Shown one piece after another: positions 51,898 through 64,000 of a stretch of DNA of 64,000 nucleotides. Origin of the DNA: Arbacia lixula (lineage: Eukaryota; Echinodermata; Echinoidea; Arbacioida; Arbaciidae); NCBI GenBank assembly GCA_963669155.1, contig OZ022577.1:12705395-12769394 (forward strand), in the 5' to 3' direction. The number at the start of each line of letters is the position of its first letter. The stretch's first letter is position 1. The position numbers and the translations under genes are program-made. Below the pieces are notes generated by a model. The model had not been told where the DNA came from and searched no databases. It worked only from the letters and a program-made list of their open reading frames with translations.

Positions 51898-52590
51898 TTT
51901 GATCTACGTTGACCGCCGCCTCATAAAAAATCAAGATATTCAGGTGTTTCAAAAAATATGCTGTATTTCTAATTAGGCAGTGCCTTGCTCTGAATAACAA
52001 AAGAAAATCTGGTTTGAGAAATATTTCAACCGTTAGCCTTCGCTGGGAGTTCATAGCTGATCTTATTACACACACTGGAAATTAGATTGGGGGTGAGCGA
52101 AGGGAAATTTTGATAAAATTGTAGAAAGAATTTGGTCTGTAACTTTTTCGGACATCTTCGCAAATGAAATCAAGGTTGTTTCCATGGAAGGTGAAACACT
52201 CAATAAATGATTTACAAGATATTTGTAAGAAAATATGATTGCCCAATGTGCAATATGGAGGCACTTCTCTGACATGTTTTCAACAGTATTTTCGATTTAT
52301 CAAAAAAACAAAGCAACAATATCATCTGAAATTCACAGAATTGTATCATTATACAATGTTCTCCTACTGCACATGCACTTCAGTACATAAAGTGGTTCTG
52401 AAATCTTCTGCGCACACAGAATATGTATTCCTCTAAATGCATCCAAAATTTGTCATGCTTGTTTGGCGGCGGATCTCCCTCGATCAAAGAGCCAAACGCG
52501 TAAAATATTCCATTGTGATAACAATGCATGTGACTGCTGTAGGAATCAATTACACTTGGTGCTGACTCCATTCCTTACACCTCTCTGCTA
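51898..52590 (-). repeat. 700-bp module, inverted copy 3
   Basis: Reverse-complement match to 31388-32075 and 21545-22225, by eye roughly 85-90% identical over the stretch compared. Ends coincide with TTTGATCTACGTTGACC on the left and CCTTACACCTCTCTG on the right. It stands alone, without the TTAA ends or the nested MITE. Confidence 0.85.
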
Positions 52591-52884
52591 CCAGCATGCT
52601 TGGTAAATGGACTTAATTTGCATTTATATATAACCATTACATAACCAGCCTCTGCGTATTGAAAGTGTTAAATGAGCAGCAGCCAGAAATACCAGTGTGA
52701 TATTACAATGAGCAAAAACAATAATAAACTAAGCCCATGCACATCTATGTAAAACAGCTACCAGGACTATATCAACACCATTGCTGCTTACCAATCAATA
52801 CATGACATGTTGTTTAACATGTGTATGCAGGATATAAGTATAGTTTATGTGTTCTCTTATACTCATTTTGACCTTTACCTTTTT

Positions 52885-53775
52885 TAGTTCATACTTTTAT
52901 TTTATTGTTTTTATAATGACTCTGGTCTCAATTTAAGAAAGTCCTTGAACAATGTGTGCTCTTTGTTTTCAAATAGAGTTAATGAATCTTCGACTCCTTT
53001 GGTACTCATAATACTTGACAACAACGCTTTTTAGTTCATAATACATAAAAAAAATCTCTAATTTGTTTACTCCATGATAACCTTTTTAAGTTTGTAATTT
53101 ATGTTAATTTCATTTCTTCATGAGTCTGATCTCATTTTAACAAATTTCTTGAAGAATGTCTGGTCTTTGTTTTCAAATAGGGTTAATGTCTCTTGCCTCC
53201 TCAGATACTTCCAATTCTTCACAGCTACCATTTTTTAAAGTTTAAAATGTGTTTTTGTTTCCCATCACAATGCTGATTTCATATCAAACCTGTCCTTGAA
53301 TTTATGTAATGTCTTCCCAGTAAAGGGATAATATACCAACAGAGTTCACACATCCTGTCCTATTAACTTGAACCTTCAGAATAACCTGCCTTGAATGTTT
53401 GCTTTTGTAAGGTTTGCATAATGAAGCTGATTATTCATTTAAAGAAAATCCTGGAATTACGTAAAGTCCTCCCTTCTACATTTATATCTTTCCACTAGAG
53501 TTCATGTGTCCTCTCATGCTCACTATAATCTCCAAAACAACCTTTTTTAAGTTCATATTTTATTTATTATTTCATAATGAAGCTTATTCATGCAGTATGT
53601 GAAGTCCTCCCATGGGAAAGGATTATATATCAATAGGTTCATGCATCCTCTCACACTCACTTTCCCTTCAACAACCTTTTTTTAGCTCATAAAGTTTACT
53701 ACTTTTATGACACTCTAGCTGATTTTATTTTCACAAAGTCCTTGAATTATGTGTCGTCTTCCTTTGTATAGGGAT
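52885..53775. repeat. Long-period degenerate tandem repeat
   Basis: Around five diverged units of roughly 170 bases share TTTTTTAAGTTCATA, ATAATGA..CT, AAAGTCCTTGAATTATGT and TAGAGTTCATG..TCCTCT blocks. Divergence is high, so copy number is approximate. Confidence 0.8.
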
Positions 53776-56700
53776 ACCTGTACTCTGATAAAAGAGTTCC
53801 CGATAAAACTCAAGCTTGCAATACCACCAATCACTCACGGCGCTGTTTTTGCCTACCTCAACATTGATTGTGGATGGACTAATGAGAGAATAAAAAGACA
53901 CAAGCAAGACGATGGCTATAGAATGTTCATGAGCCGGAAGTTCATATCCCAAGAATTAAAGGTAAAAAAATTAGAGCACCACACGCATTCAGATTCGGAG
54001 AGAATTCTGTGACAGGGAGAATTGCCGATGCATGTTGGGAAGCAAGTTTCCAGCGAGGCTCTTAAGAGAGGGTAGCCCATTTGCAAAAGTCATGGAACCT
54101 GGCAAGAATTGGAAATATACCCAAACGATAAAAGTGTATAAAATTTAGAGTCATAGCTTCACAAACTTTCTCAGGAAAAGTGAAATACTAATCTTGTTTA
54201 CGTTAAAAACAGAGATCATAGTCTACATTCATATACCGCATTGCAGTGACCAGCGGTGCAAGGCTCTGCATTGCCAGTACTCCTCGCATCACCATAGAAA
54301 ACCGTGATGTGTGCTATATAATTTCACTCAAAGTCACTTTCCAGTTCTTTCTTCAAGAGGGAGCTTCTTTAACACTGTGTGATACACTGAGCGGTGTATT
54401 ATATGAAAGTAAACTATACATTATGTTACAAATGTGAACAAGGCTGGTTTTCCACTTTTACTGAAAAGGTCCAAACAGCTATGACAGTGATATTCATACA
54501 TGTTACCGTTAGGGTATACTGCTGATCCGGGCCAAGTTTCATAAATCTCGTAAAAAAAAAAGGGGCTACCATGTCTTAAAGTAGGGCGTTATGATGAAGG
54601 AGAAAGTAACTATAAGGGAAATTTCAATAAAAGCATCACAGCCAATGAAGAAGGTTGGACTAAGTTTTAGGAAATGATACAAATGGTATAATAGTCACTA
54701 CATGTCAGTCACAATCACTAGCCCTGAATGTTTTGATAGAACATTGTGTTGGTCCTATATAACACACTGCAAACTCTATAAAGATGCCTGCATGATACTA
54801 CAAATGCAATGTCCTTGTGCATGATGAACACATAAAAAAAGTGCTCCAGACATCTCTTACTGTCATGCAAAATTTACAATTTCCATGTTAATACTTGAAG
54901 CGAGAGCAAAACCAACAATGATATTGAACTGTTTATGTGTCGTGTGTGTATTTGTTCACTAGCACAGCACACACATCTTATTTGGCACCATTTAATCTGG
55001 CACACATGTAGGAAGAGTTCAACATTCATAACTTTCTTTTTGCCAGATTTTGGTTATAAATGCATTTCCATACAGTGTGTATACTTAGTAACTAGTCTCA
55101 TGTATGACACATTGGACATATTGTCAGCGTTTGCATGTACCATTGAATCTATACAGCGCACAGCGCCAGGATTTGATGGTTCGTAAAAACGCTGATGATA
55201 TACAGTTCATGATGAATGTGGCTGTAAATGAAATATGGGTGCAACATGACAGGTATGATTCTGCAAATATGGTTTCCTTTGAGGGCACAGTCTGCTATCA
55301 CAGAATCCCAATACTTGGGGATCACTGCCAGCTCAAGCTATGATTTACTGCAGATTCCAAGTTCTAATTTTGCCGCTATGAGTGATCCATCAGAGGGATT
55401 TTCGCAGCAATATTACAGGGCTCACAGCAGTTAAAGAGAAAGAGAAGAGGGATTTTCCCAGCAGTATTTCAGGGATAGCAAAGCAGCAACAACAAAAAAG
55501 AGGGTGAAAAAAAAAACCTTTAGAAGCACCTGTCATGGACCTATATATCATGGATATCTCAATTGAAAGTGAGCATATCATTGGTTATGCTACCATGGCA
55601 ACTAATCTATGGCTAATCCCACTAATTGGCAGGCGTCAGGGCAGCAAAATGCAACTGTCATTCTATATTTGTGGATTATACTGATTATGTGTAGCACGCA
55701 TATTTTTCCTCTTTTTTCTGAACCAAATTGATTTTTCATGAAAGACACATGGGGATGATAACCTTTCATTAGTTGCAAGAGTACCTTAAGCATTTTCTTG
55801 ACAGTATTACGAGGTTTGAATACACAATATCAATAAACACACACAAAAAAAAAAGCTCCTATGTAAACATATATAAACAGCATCTATAAATCGCACACAA
55901 GAAATGTAAGACAGTCTCATTGTTCATTACAACTTATGTGTAGGCTTCCATTTTAGTACCAGTTCTATGAATATGGCCCTACGTTAGTGATTTTGATGCT
56001 CTGAGAATTAGCTATATAACCTCCTCCGACTGTATAAGTATATAGCCTGTATTCAGAATAGAGTTTTACGCAAACAGTATACTCAACCTGGATTACTTTT
56101 ATGGAACCCCAAATAAACAACATGAAATATTATCAATGATTCAATAAAAATTGACTTTGTCCTTGGAATCACTATGGTGCGTTGAGTTTGCCCACAAAAT
56201 AAACAGCGAATAATTGAAATCACCAAATGTTGCAATTCTATGAGGAAAATCAATTATTTTGTAGCTCCATCAGATGTATTTAACGCCCCCAGGAAGTTAG
56301 TTTATGTTTAGTATGTGGTGTAAGTTAAACCACCTATGCAAATACACGCCTTTGTGTATTAGTGGGCCCATTACATCATGAGAGCTTCTCTATACTCCAT
56401 GCAGTCCTCCATACATGCATGACGGACAACCTAGGCATATTCCAGAAATAAATCTGGTCACATATCAATCATGCACCTCACATATTGATGCAAAGCTGCA
56501 TATACACCATGAATCACGACAGAAGCAGAGTGGGTGTGTATATTTGGGGGAGATTACTGAAATGGATGAGTGAGCCTATAGGTATATTTTTTTAAAAAGC
56601 CATGTACCTAGCTACATTATTAGAGGGTTTACATAGAGTTCACCGAACTCATCCAAGTTGAAGGAGGCAAAATGTGATGAATGTGAACAAAACCTGCTCC

Positions 56701-56864
56701 ATTCAGTCAGTATTAAGCTGATTCAGGTGCAGGTTCAGATACAATGCTGATGGAAAAGGGATATGAATAGATGGACAAGAAAAATAGTCCTCTGACAAAC
56801 TCAAGTAGTGGGCATGCAATAGCAACAATTGTGAATTGTCATGTGCATATTGGAATAGACCACA

Positions 56865-56945
56865 GAAGCCAGGGTTATTATCGGGCTATTCGGGTAGTAC
56901 TTTGTACAAGGAAAGCGCAATACAAAAGCCTATTATCATCATTTT
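56865..56945 (+). repeat. Possible L2/CR1-type LINE or SINE tail
   Basis: TTTGTACAAGGAAAGCGCAA then TACAAAAGCCTATTATCATC resembles the conserved 3' tail (AAGCGCTATATAAAT-type followed by ATT repeats) of L2-like retrotransposons. Only the tail is present. Confidence 0.4.
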
Positions 56946-57939
56946 TACAATTAACCATGGCATATGAGCGAGGCAAGGCATAGTGAAGGCAGAAACTCCA
57001 TTCAGGCTTCCGTGAATCTAGTGTATTAGAGACACAACTTACCATGTTATCCTAATTTGGTAAGAAAGTGCAGGCTTTGTAAGACATTGTGACAAGAGTC
57101 AACTTAACATGGCACCCAGCTTCCTTCCTGTCATAGCGATGGCAGAGAAGGGCTTAAGTCTGGTCTTAATGTGGGGGTGGTAGAGGAAATAGTGGCTTGT
57201 TGGCCAGTTGGGGTACACTGATCCAGGGCATCATTAATATAACAGCAACTATAGTCAGTAGCTCCAAATCTGTTACCCTTTGATTGCTCTTCACATTTAC
57301 ATGTAGGCTGTAGCTAGTAGTGCTTTCTAGTTTTAGTACTTGATAATTAATAATAAATATGTGCCTACATTCAGCTATTTTGGTACGGCAATTAACATGG
57401 GGTGGATGGATGGACACCTCCAAAGCATAAATGCAACCGGTCAATTTGTGGCATTAATATAGGCACAACCAAAGGGAGAAGTGCTTTTGTGGAATTACAC
57501 AAGGAAGTGTAACATACTAAAACTGAATTAAAATGCTTTTCACCCATTTTAAGGGGTCAAAATATGAAGAGGTTTCCCAACTTCCTTTGGCCTGCGCCTT
57601 TGGATTGAAAAGGAAGAGCAGTGACTGTTACAGTCACGTGACTGCTGATTTGGGTCAATTACACTTCCAGATACGAACTTTCCTGGCAACACAAAGCCCT
57701 TCTCTGATGAGAAAAGTAGGTACTGCAGTCTTGGGGACTTGGGAAGTATGGCCTTTAAATGTACCAGGATGCTGATTTGAAGACCTGACTGTTTAATTGA
57801 AAGTAGGTGGTGTTTTAGCATTGCTATCACTAATGACTTTACTTAATTGCCCTTACTCCTAACTAAACCAACACTCTCAAAGTTGTTATTCTTTATTTAT
57901 ACCTCCTCACCCTCATAATTTATCTTCTTTTTCGTCCTT

Positions 57940-58065
57940 CCCTTCTCCTTTACTGCTTCTTCTTCTTCCCTTCCTTTTGTTCCTCTTCTTTCTCATTCTT
58001 TCTCTTCCCTCCTCTTTTCCATTCATTCTCCTGCCCCACCCTGTTCTCCTCCTACTCTTCCCTTA
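57940..58065. repeat. CT-rich tract
   Basis: TTCTTC- and TCC-rich low-complexity sequence. Confidence 0.85.
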
Positions 58066-58349
58066 GAAAATAGTAAGCTAGCTACTTGCACACACTCATA
58101 CTGTATGTAAAAACTATGTACAAACTAACAATACCAACATGCACACTACCTGTAAAACAGCCTGATCCCACCCATTAAATACAAAAAGATCAATAAATTA
58201 AATCAAGCACAAAATCAAACTATTGCCTGCGAGTTCACATGTACTCATGGTTGTGTGCGCTACACGATATTCAAGTTCTGCAAGACTAAACTATGGCATA
58301 GAAGTTTCAACTTCAGAATTTTCTTATACACTACATACTGTGCATACAG

Positions 58350-58430
58350 ACACACACATACACAGTTACATGCACACACACGCACATACCACACACACAC
58401 ACACATACACACACACACACACACAAAGAC
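58350..58430. repeat. CA-rich microsatellite
   Basis: CACACA repeats with TA interruptions; purest from 58390 to 58427. Confidence 0.92.
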
Positions 58431-59361
58431 CTATGATATTCTACAATAAAAGAAATGACAGATATAACCCCAAATTTGATGTAAGATGTACACACATCAG
58501 CACGATGATCTCAGGTACTTGTCTGCCATTGTTTGTGACCAGCTTCCCCGCCCCTGCAATGTCCCCTGAACTAGATTAGACTCCACAGGGTTTACTCGCT
58601 AAAAATCTCACTCCTACATGTAGCACGTCAACATGATGTTGTTGGTGAGGGTGTGAGAGGGAAGGGGGGAACCTGACCTACATACAAGAGACACACATAA
58701 ACACACACACACATATGTACACTCACATCAACACACACAGTATGCCTGCATGGATGGGAGTTTGCAGGCACAAACACCTAATCAGTCATTCAGTCAGTGA
58801 TTTGGGAATTCGTAACCTAGCAATTCTTGTACACAGAGTACACGCCGCTTTAGTGATGTCATCAAAAGTCTGTATGACTCTACAGTTTTGACAGCACATT
58901 CGACTTCAGCAGAAATAAAGCAAACTCTCTGTGCACATATTTTGAAAATACCCCCCCCCCCTCTTCCCCTTGCTCCTCAACCTGCTACGATGCGGAAACA
59001 GCGGAAACATGAACATGTTGTTCCAAGGTCACATTTCTATGACAAACAAGTAAATAATCCAGCCAGAAAGAGCCAAAAATAATCCAGAGCCGAAACTCTG
59101 CCTAGTCCGGGAATCCCTCAAGCACCTAGTGCTGTGCCCCATCTGCTGGCAACAGGCGGGTTTCCATGACCCCAACACTAGGCAATAAGTTTGATTATTT
59201 CTCTTTGGCAATGCTATCCCTGTTAGAGGACCCTGTCCTCACTATCACATAAACTTACTGATCTGGCTACAGGTGTGTTTGCATGGATGAATAGCCAGAT
59301 TAGCCCTCTTTGGAAACATCACCCTGTTGTTATGGTGCCCTGTCTTCACTACAATACCAAT

Positions 59362-59466
59362 GAGGCTAAAGCATTGTGTTTCATGCTGAAATGGACAAAA
59401 TAAACTGTGGTTCAAAACTGAGGCTCCTTCCCTTTCCCTTCACCCGTGCCAATTCCTTTGAGCTGT
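59362..59466. mobile_element. Fold-back MITE, family member 3 (half element)
   Basis: GAGGCTAAAGCATTGTGTTTC, ATGCTGAAATGGACAAAATA and TGCCAATTCCTTTGAGCTGT match the right half of members 1 and 2. The left arm is missing. Confidence 0.78.
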
Positions 59467-59584
59467 AGTGTACTCTACCTTTCCTCTACATGTCCTAATG
59501 AGCACATATATGTAAATATACATGCAGCATCCCTTGTCATTAGCTGCACTTCCGTCTCCTCCATTCAAATTTCCAGATCCCCAT

Positions 59585-59815
59585 ACCGCAGGCCTCCCTC
59601 CCCCCCCCCCCCCCACCCCCCTCGCCTGCACCTTCCTCTCCTCCATCCAAACTTCCACATCCCCATACCGCAGCCCCCCCCCCCCCCCTCGCCTGCACCT
59701 TCCTCTCCTCCATCCAAACTTCCACATCCCCATACCACAGCCCCCCCCCCCCCCCCACGCCTTCATCTTTCTTTCCTCCTTTCAAACTTCCAGATCCCCA
59801 TACTGTAGTCGAGAC
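59585..59815. repeat. C-rich tandem array next to the C2 exon
   Basis: About three units of CACCTTCCTCTCCTCCATCC, AAACTTCCACATCCCCATAC and a C run of variable length. The last half unit reaches to within about ten bases of the donor of the 59820-59880 exon. On the transcript it is G-rich and lies just downstream of the 5' splice site. Confidence 0.93.
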
Positions 59816-59819
59816 TCAC

Positions 59820-59880
59820 CTTCTGATGAGCCCTGGAGTTCGATGATGACGTGTACCTTCCCGGCGGGTTCCAGGTCAAT
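59820..59880 (-). CDS. PRKCE: nPKC exon: C-terminal end of the C2 domain
   Basis: This 61-nt exon starts in phase 0 after the acceptor TTGCCTCAG and ends in phase 1 before the strong donor GTGAGT. It reads IDLEPAGKVHVIIELQGSSE, matching the last beta strand of the novel-PKC C2 domain, which in this class lacks calcium-binding function and mediates protein contacts. The split codon joins the next exon as Ala, giving [15 protein letters not shown], the normal linker into the pseudosubstrate. A tandem array of C-rich units begins about 25 bases past the donor in sense direction. A diverged copy of the acceptor region lies about 240 bases upstream in the preceding intron. Confidence 0.93.
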
Positions 59881-60200
59881 CTGAGGCAAAAACAGGAAGA
59901 AATAGAGATTGGCACCGTGCAGAAAAAACGTCAGGTAGCAGAGAGACGCAACATGGGTGTTCACACCATTACTCATGGGGTGAGATTCCTGTGGACGATC
60001 AGGAAATTTTCCATTACATCTAAGTTCATGGACTGACATCATGATGAATATAAACATGCATGTACAGTATGAATTTGAAAATGGGTTGTTTGATTCTTGA
60101 AAAAAAAAGATGTGTCCATCAATCTGGGATAAAACATTAAGAAATAGACATTGGCAACCTGCAGCAAAGTAATGTCAATGAGACACATCCTGCAAACCTT
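59872..60200. repeat. Diverged duplication covering the acceptor of the C2 exon
   Basis: TCAATCTGAGGCAAAAACAG, GAAGAAATAGAGATTGGCAC and the following bases (from 59874) align with TCAATCTGGGATAAAACATT, AAGAAATAGACATTGGCAAC and following bases (from about 60119). The second copy lies about 245 bases upstream in sense direction and also has CAG before ATTGA. Confidence 0.75.
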
Positions 60201-63200
60201 TTTAATTTTTATCATAATGACAACAAGTACAGTGAAAATAATTTTAATAACAATTAGGAAATTCAGAATAATGTAGTAATATTAAATGATAGTCAATCAT
60301 AATATCAATAATAAGCCATTGTGATGAAAATTAAAACCAATAAAGTCATAAGAGCTTTGCACACCAGAGCCCCATTAACCCCTTCAAATGCTTGTGACAC
60401 AAATGCTATAGCTCATATTATCCAAATGTTCATTTTGAGGCGGCCATAAGTGCATACTGGTATATATTTGTACAAAACACATAAATCATACTAAACCTTA
60501 AAATCTCACCTGTGCATCAATTTTGGAAATTTCGCATACATTTCAAAGCTTTGAAAAAAAATTAGGGACAATTTCATAGACAATTTCAGTGAACAAACCC
60601 TTAAATATAATTGACAACCATTTTGAATACAGGTCAAATGCTTATAGTTTATCAGAAGATACAGAGTAAGTAGAATAAAGAAAGAGGGGTGTGGTACAAG
60701 GAAGAGGAAGAGGGAAGATAAAGAAGGATCTTAATACTCAATTAGCATGCATAGGAAAAGAGCCAAACATTACATCCCACACAGGAGGTGATACAGGAAG
60801 GAAGCAACCTGTAAATGTCTGATGGTCAATACAAATGTAGAAACACTGTGCTATACGTAAACCCATTAACACTCTCAGCACCAAACAATGAAAGTCCTAT
60901 GTTATTTACAACACAGTTCATTGCATATGGGACTGAGAGGGTTAATCAATGCTCTGTGCCACATATTTTGTCTTTTCCTATGTGTTTCACTTGTTATGAC
61001 AAATGAGATCCATGGTTTTGAAAGCCATAAATGTCTCCAACAGTATTTAAAACTATTTCTAATGAAAGAATGCATTACTTCCTACCACTTCACAACAATA
61101 TGAAGAAGCAACCATACATGTACTTTGGCTGATGATAGTGTAGTGACACAGTAAAGCCTAGTATATTATTCAGACCCCTCAGGGGAGAGAAGATATGTGA
61201 TTTAGATATGCAGGTGGTCCTAACGTACAGGTAACTTTCATGCAGGTTTGAATGAGAAGTATTGTGCAAGGGGTACGGTCTTTATGGAGAGGTGTTCTTC
61301 ATATACAGGTGGTTGGTAAAGCCAGTTTCATTGTAATGTAAGTTCTATGTATTCCTGAATTACATAATTGAAGATGGGATAAACATTTAATAATCTACAT
61401 ATGGGCATTTTCACAGTAACTGATGTTACATGGCACAATTTTACACATCTTTCAATGGGTGTATCTCTCTTGCTATAAATAACTGGAGTTTGATATTGAT
61501 ACAGTCATTAAAGTTAACCTTGGTGTATGAACTGATATCAAGATTTTCAATGTAACTGCATTTGTTACACTTCAGTGAGCAAAAATGTGTCGGTAACTGA
61601 TGTTACACGAAAAGGACATGCATTTTTAGGGTGTTCAGTAAAATTGAAATACCTCATGTTCCTGATTGGATAGAGAGATGAGTTCAATGTGTAGGTTAAG
61701 ATATGTCAAAATATTAAATGATTTGTTATTGTATTTTGAGGGCTATGATAGTTTTTTTCATTACCATGTTGGTAACTGACATTACACTTACTTTTGTCGT
61801 TCGATTTACATAGACAGCCATGGTTAGTTATCAGTTTGTAAGATCTCAAATCTCAGATTTATCAAAATTAATAACATCCACAAAAGAATTGGTAATAACT
61901 AAGATTTTCCCATATAATTGAATTTTGTTTATATGGTGTCCCACATATACCATTTTATGTGTTGTTCATATACTCATTAACAGAAACATCACAGAAAGAA
62001 ATAAATGTGGTAAATGGTAGCCTCATACTTTCTGCATATTTCCTGATGCAGTGACCTTTGAAAACAAATAAGTTTTGAAGTAGATCCATTTGAAAAATGA
62101 GGGATGTCCATCTGCCATGAACTTGCCCATATAGTACAGACATGTAATATCTACTGAAGAATCCCTGATACATAAAACATGTACATTGTCGATACACACT
62201 GAGTAAGCAACTCCAGGGTCCATATTCATGAAACCTTATGTAGCTGAATGCACTTCAGTAGCTATCTAGGCTTAGTTCGGTTTCATGAATATGGCCACTG
62301 GTGGAGTGAATGCTTGATATTCTTAATCAAGTCTACATCTACATATAATACAATCAGAAACCTCCTTTCAATGGTACACAAAGGCAAACTACATACTTAA
62401 CGTAGTCTAGAATCGCAACAGTGGGTGATTCCAATTATTCGCTGTAATTCTCATGTGAACAAACTCAATATAACATAATTATTTTGAGGACAAAATGTTT
62501 TATATCAAATCACTTATAATGTTTCATGTTGTTTATTTGGCTTCCCATAGAGTTGGTTCAGGTAAACCTATCAATTCAAACTATTGTTGTGAATACATTC
62601 TAAAGTGACAAAGTTGTTACTTGAAAGGAAGCGTCAATTAACATATCACAATGCCAAATCCCATGCAAATTATGAGCAGTTAGTAGACATTTTCATGTGA
62701 GATATCAAAAACTCTAGACTGAGTGAATGATACATTGCCCTCGCCTGTGTAAGCATTTCTGTCACAGACAAACAGTGCCGAAATTGTTGGACAAACAAAG
62801 TGTCAACCTGCAAATCACAATGCCAATTTCCATGCAAATTACCAGACATGTGATCTAACATACAGAATAAATTGACATTCTGCATAGAACCGAAAAACAG
62901 CTGAAAACACACAACACTTCAACAGATCGGGTTGCTATGGCGCTCGAAGGTATCAAATTCAAATGTTGCGTTTGACCGTCTAGACTGAACACTGAACAGG
63001 ATGTACATGTTGTATCATTGAATGCTCTTCACCTCTCTGCGTTATAACCATTATAACACCAATTGACTTGCTCCGCTTCATGTATGATGTTAAAATAGAG
63101 GCACAATGTACAAATGCACATATGTGGGTAGAAACCTTAAAATCACACTTGACTTCTTGAAAAAGAGCAGGGTGAAAATACGGAATGGGTAGATAGTCTA

Positions 63201-64000
63201 AGAAAACAAAACTGGAAAACAGACAAATGATGCTAACCCATCACGGTTGACCCTAGTAGGTAGTTCAGCCGACAAATGAACAGTATTGTGCCATAACTCG
63301 CTCATAGTCTGAAACTGAGCCCTTTTTTAATACATTATATGTAGAAGATATGGTCTATTGGTAGCTGTTGATGCTACACGGTAGCTTGTTTGTATACAAG
63401 TGAGTTCAAGTCACAAATAATGTTGAATGAATCCCTAGCAGCCTCTCCATGCACATCTGAACACACATTTCTAATACATCAAGGTCTCATTTCAAAGGTA
63501 CATAAAATATAAATCTTTTGCAGACACAACCCAGTTATATAAAACACAAACCATACAGAGCAGCATATAGATACAGTTGTGAAATAAAATACTTGTGACT
63601 TAGTATTCAAATAATGTGTAGATCACCTCATAGGCAAACCTACAGTGCAATTATTTCTGATGCAAAATGAAAGTTGCAGCTAAAATGATATCTTATCAGG
63701 ACAAGAAATATCCCTGCGTGTAATATCAATCTGATTGAGTCCATTTAGATTGTGATGTTCATAATGTCAAAGCTAGTGTAACGGTCTACAGGTATAAGTC
63801 TATATTTTCTGCCTAAAGCTTGAATAAGTCAATTCAAATCAACTAAAACAACATTTAAGTTATTTTATTTGGAGGAAAACTCTTAATCAATGTGTTCTTT
63901 TGTATTCTAAGTTAATTGCACAACTTCATGTTTTGGCCCTGCAAAACAGATATTATCCCTTAAAGATTGTACGTCCCTTTTGCAAGCTTAAAATTTGAAA
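59881..64000 (-). other. Partial intron upstream of the C2 exon
   Basis: AT-rich intron continuing beyond the right edge. Apart from the acceptor duplication and a 79-bp MITE at 62218-62296 nothing is recognised. No further C2-domain peptide is visible on the minus strand, so the start codon lies outside. Confidence 0.72.
62218..62296. mobile_element. 79-bp hairpin MITE
   Basis: GTCCATATTCATGAAACC at the left is mirrored by GGTTTCATGAATATGGCC at the right, with a short AT-rich middle containing TAGCTGAATG and CAGTAGCTA. Confidence 0.75.

Noticed and set aside
59440-59884. Pro/Gly-rich frames on both strands beside the C2 exon
   Set aside because: They follow the C-rich tandem array; only the 61-nt segment 59820-59880 has PKC similarity and splice borders.

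Overview
This is animal genomic DNA, AT-rich and full of microsatellites, almost all of it intron. The one protein-coding gene I can support is a novel-type protein kinase C of the epsilon/eta class on the minus strand, cut by both window edges. Nine constitutive or alternative exon positions (ten exons counting the two alternatives) lie between 59880 and 1718. They read, in sense order, from the last strand of the C2 domain through the pseudosubstrate, C1A, C1B and the variable V3 hinge, into the N-lobe of the kinase domain. All splice phases join and all zinc ligands of both C1 domains are present. N-terminal exons lie beyond 64000; the rest of the kinase domain lies before base 1. The fold-back DNA elements, long dG/dC runs, TG and GAA microsatellites and repeat types suggest a marine invertebrate, perhaps a sea urchin or other echinoderm. 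That assignment is inference and not proven by any single feature.

Layout on the + strand: 1-1717 partial intron; 1718-1891 kinase N-lobe exon; 2621-2811 hinge/kinase-start exon; 5152-5242 and 6547-6619 two alternative hinge exons; 7918-8051 second half of C1B; 13114-13243 first half of C1B; 13244-23933 intron with a fold-back mariner relic and the first 5.6-kb TTAA-flanked element; 23934-24016 and 27093-27124 exons for the second half of C1A; 27125-37131 intron with the second TTAA element and two fold-back MITEs; 37132-37291 pseudosubstrate/C1A exon; 37292-59819 a 22.5-kb intron with minisatellites, microsatellites and MITEs; 59820-59880 end of C2; 59881-64000 partial intron.

Three points stand out. 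First, the two V3 exons have the same phases (in 0, out 1). Using both, or neither, brings in an immediate stop codon, so exactly one must be chosen. Second, at four exons the 3' splice-site region is duplicated in the upstream intron: a four-unit 37-bp array, a perfect 77-bp doublet plus an older exon fragment, and two diverged copies. Third, two long non-coding TTAA-flanked elements in direct orientation bracket two small C1A exons, and an inverted partial third copy sits in the next intron, where it could pair across the pseudosubstrate exon. C1B also carries Tyr instead of the Trp usual in novel PKCs at the residue that tunes diacylglycerol affinity. I found no convincing second protein gene, rRNA, CRISPR array or intact tRNA.
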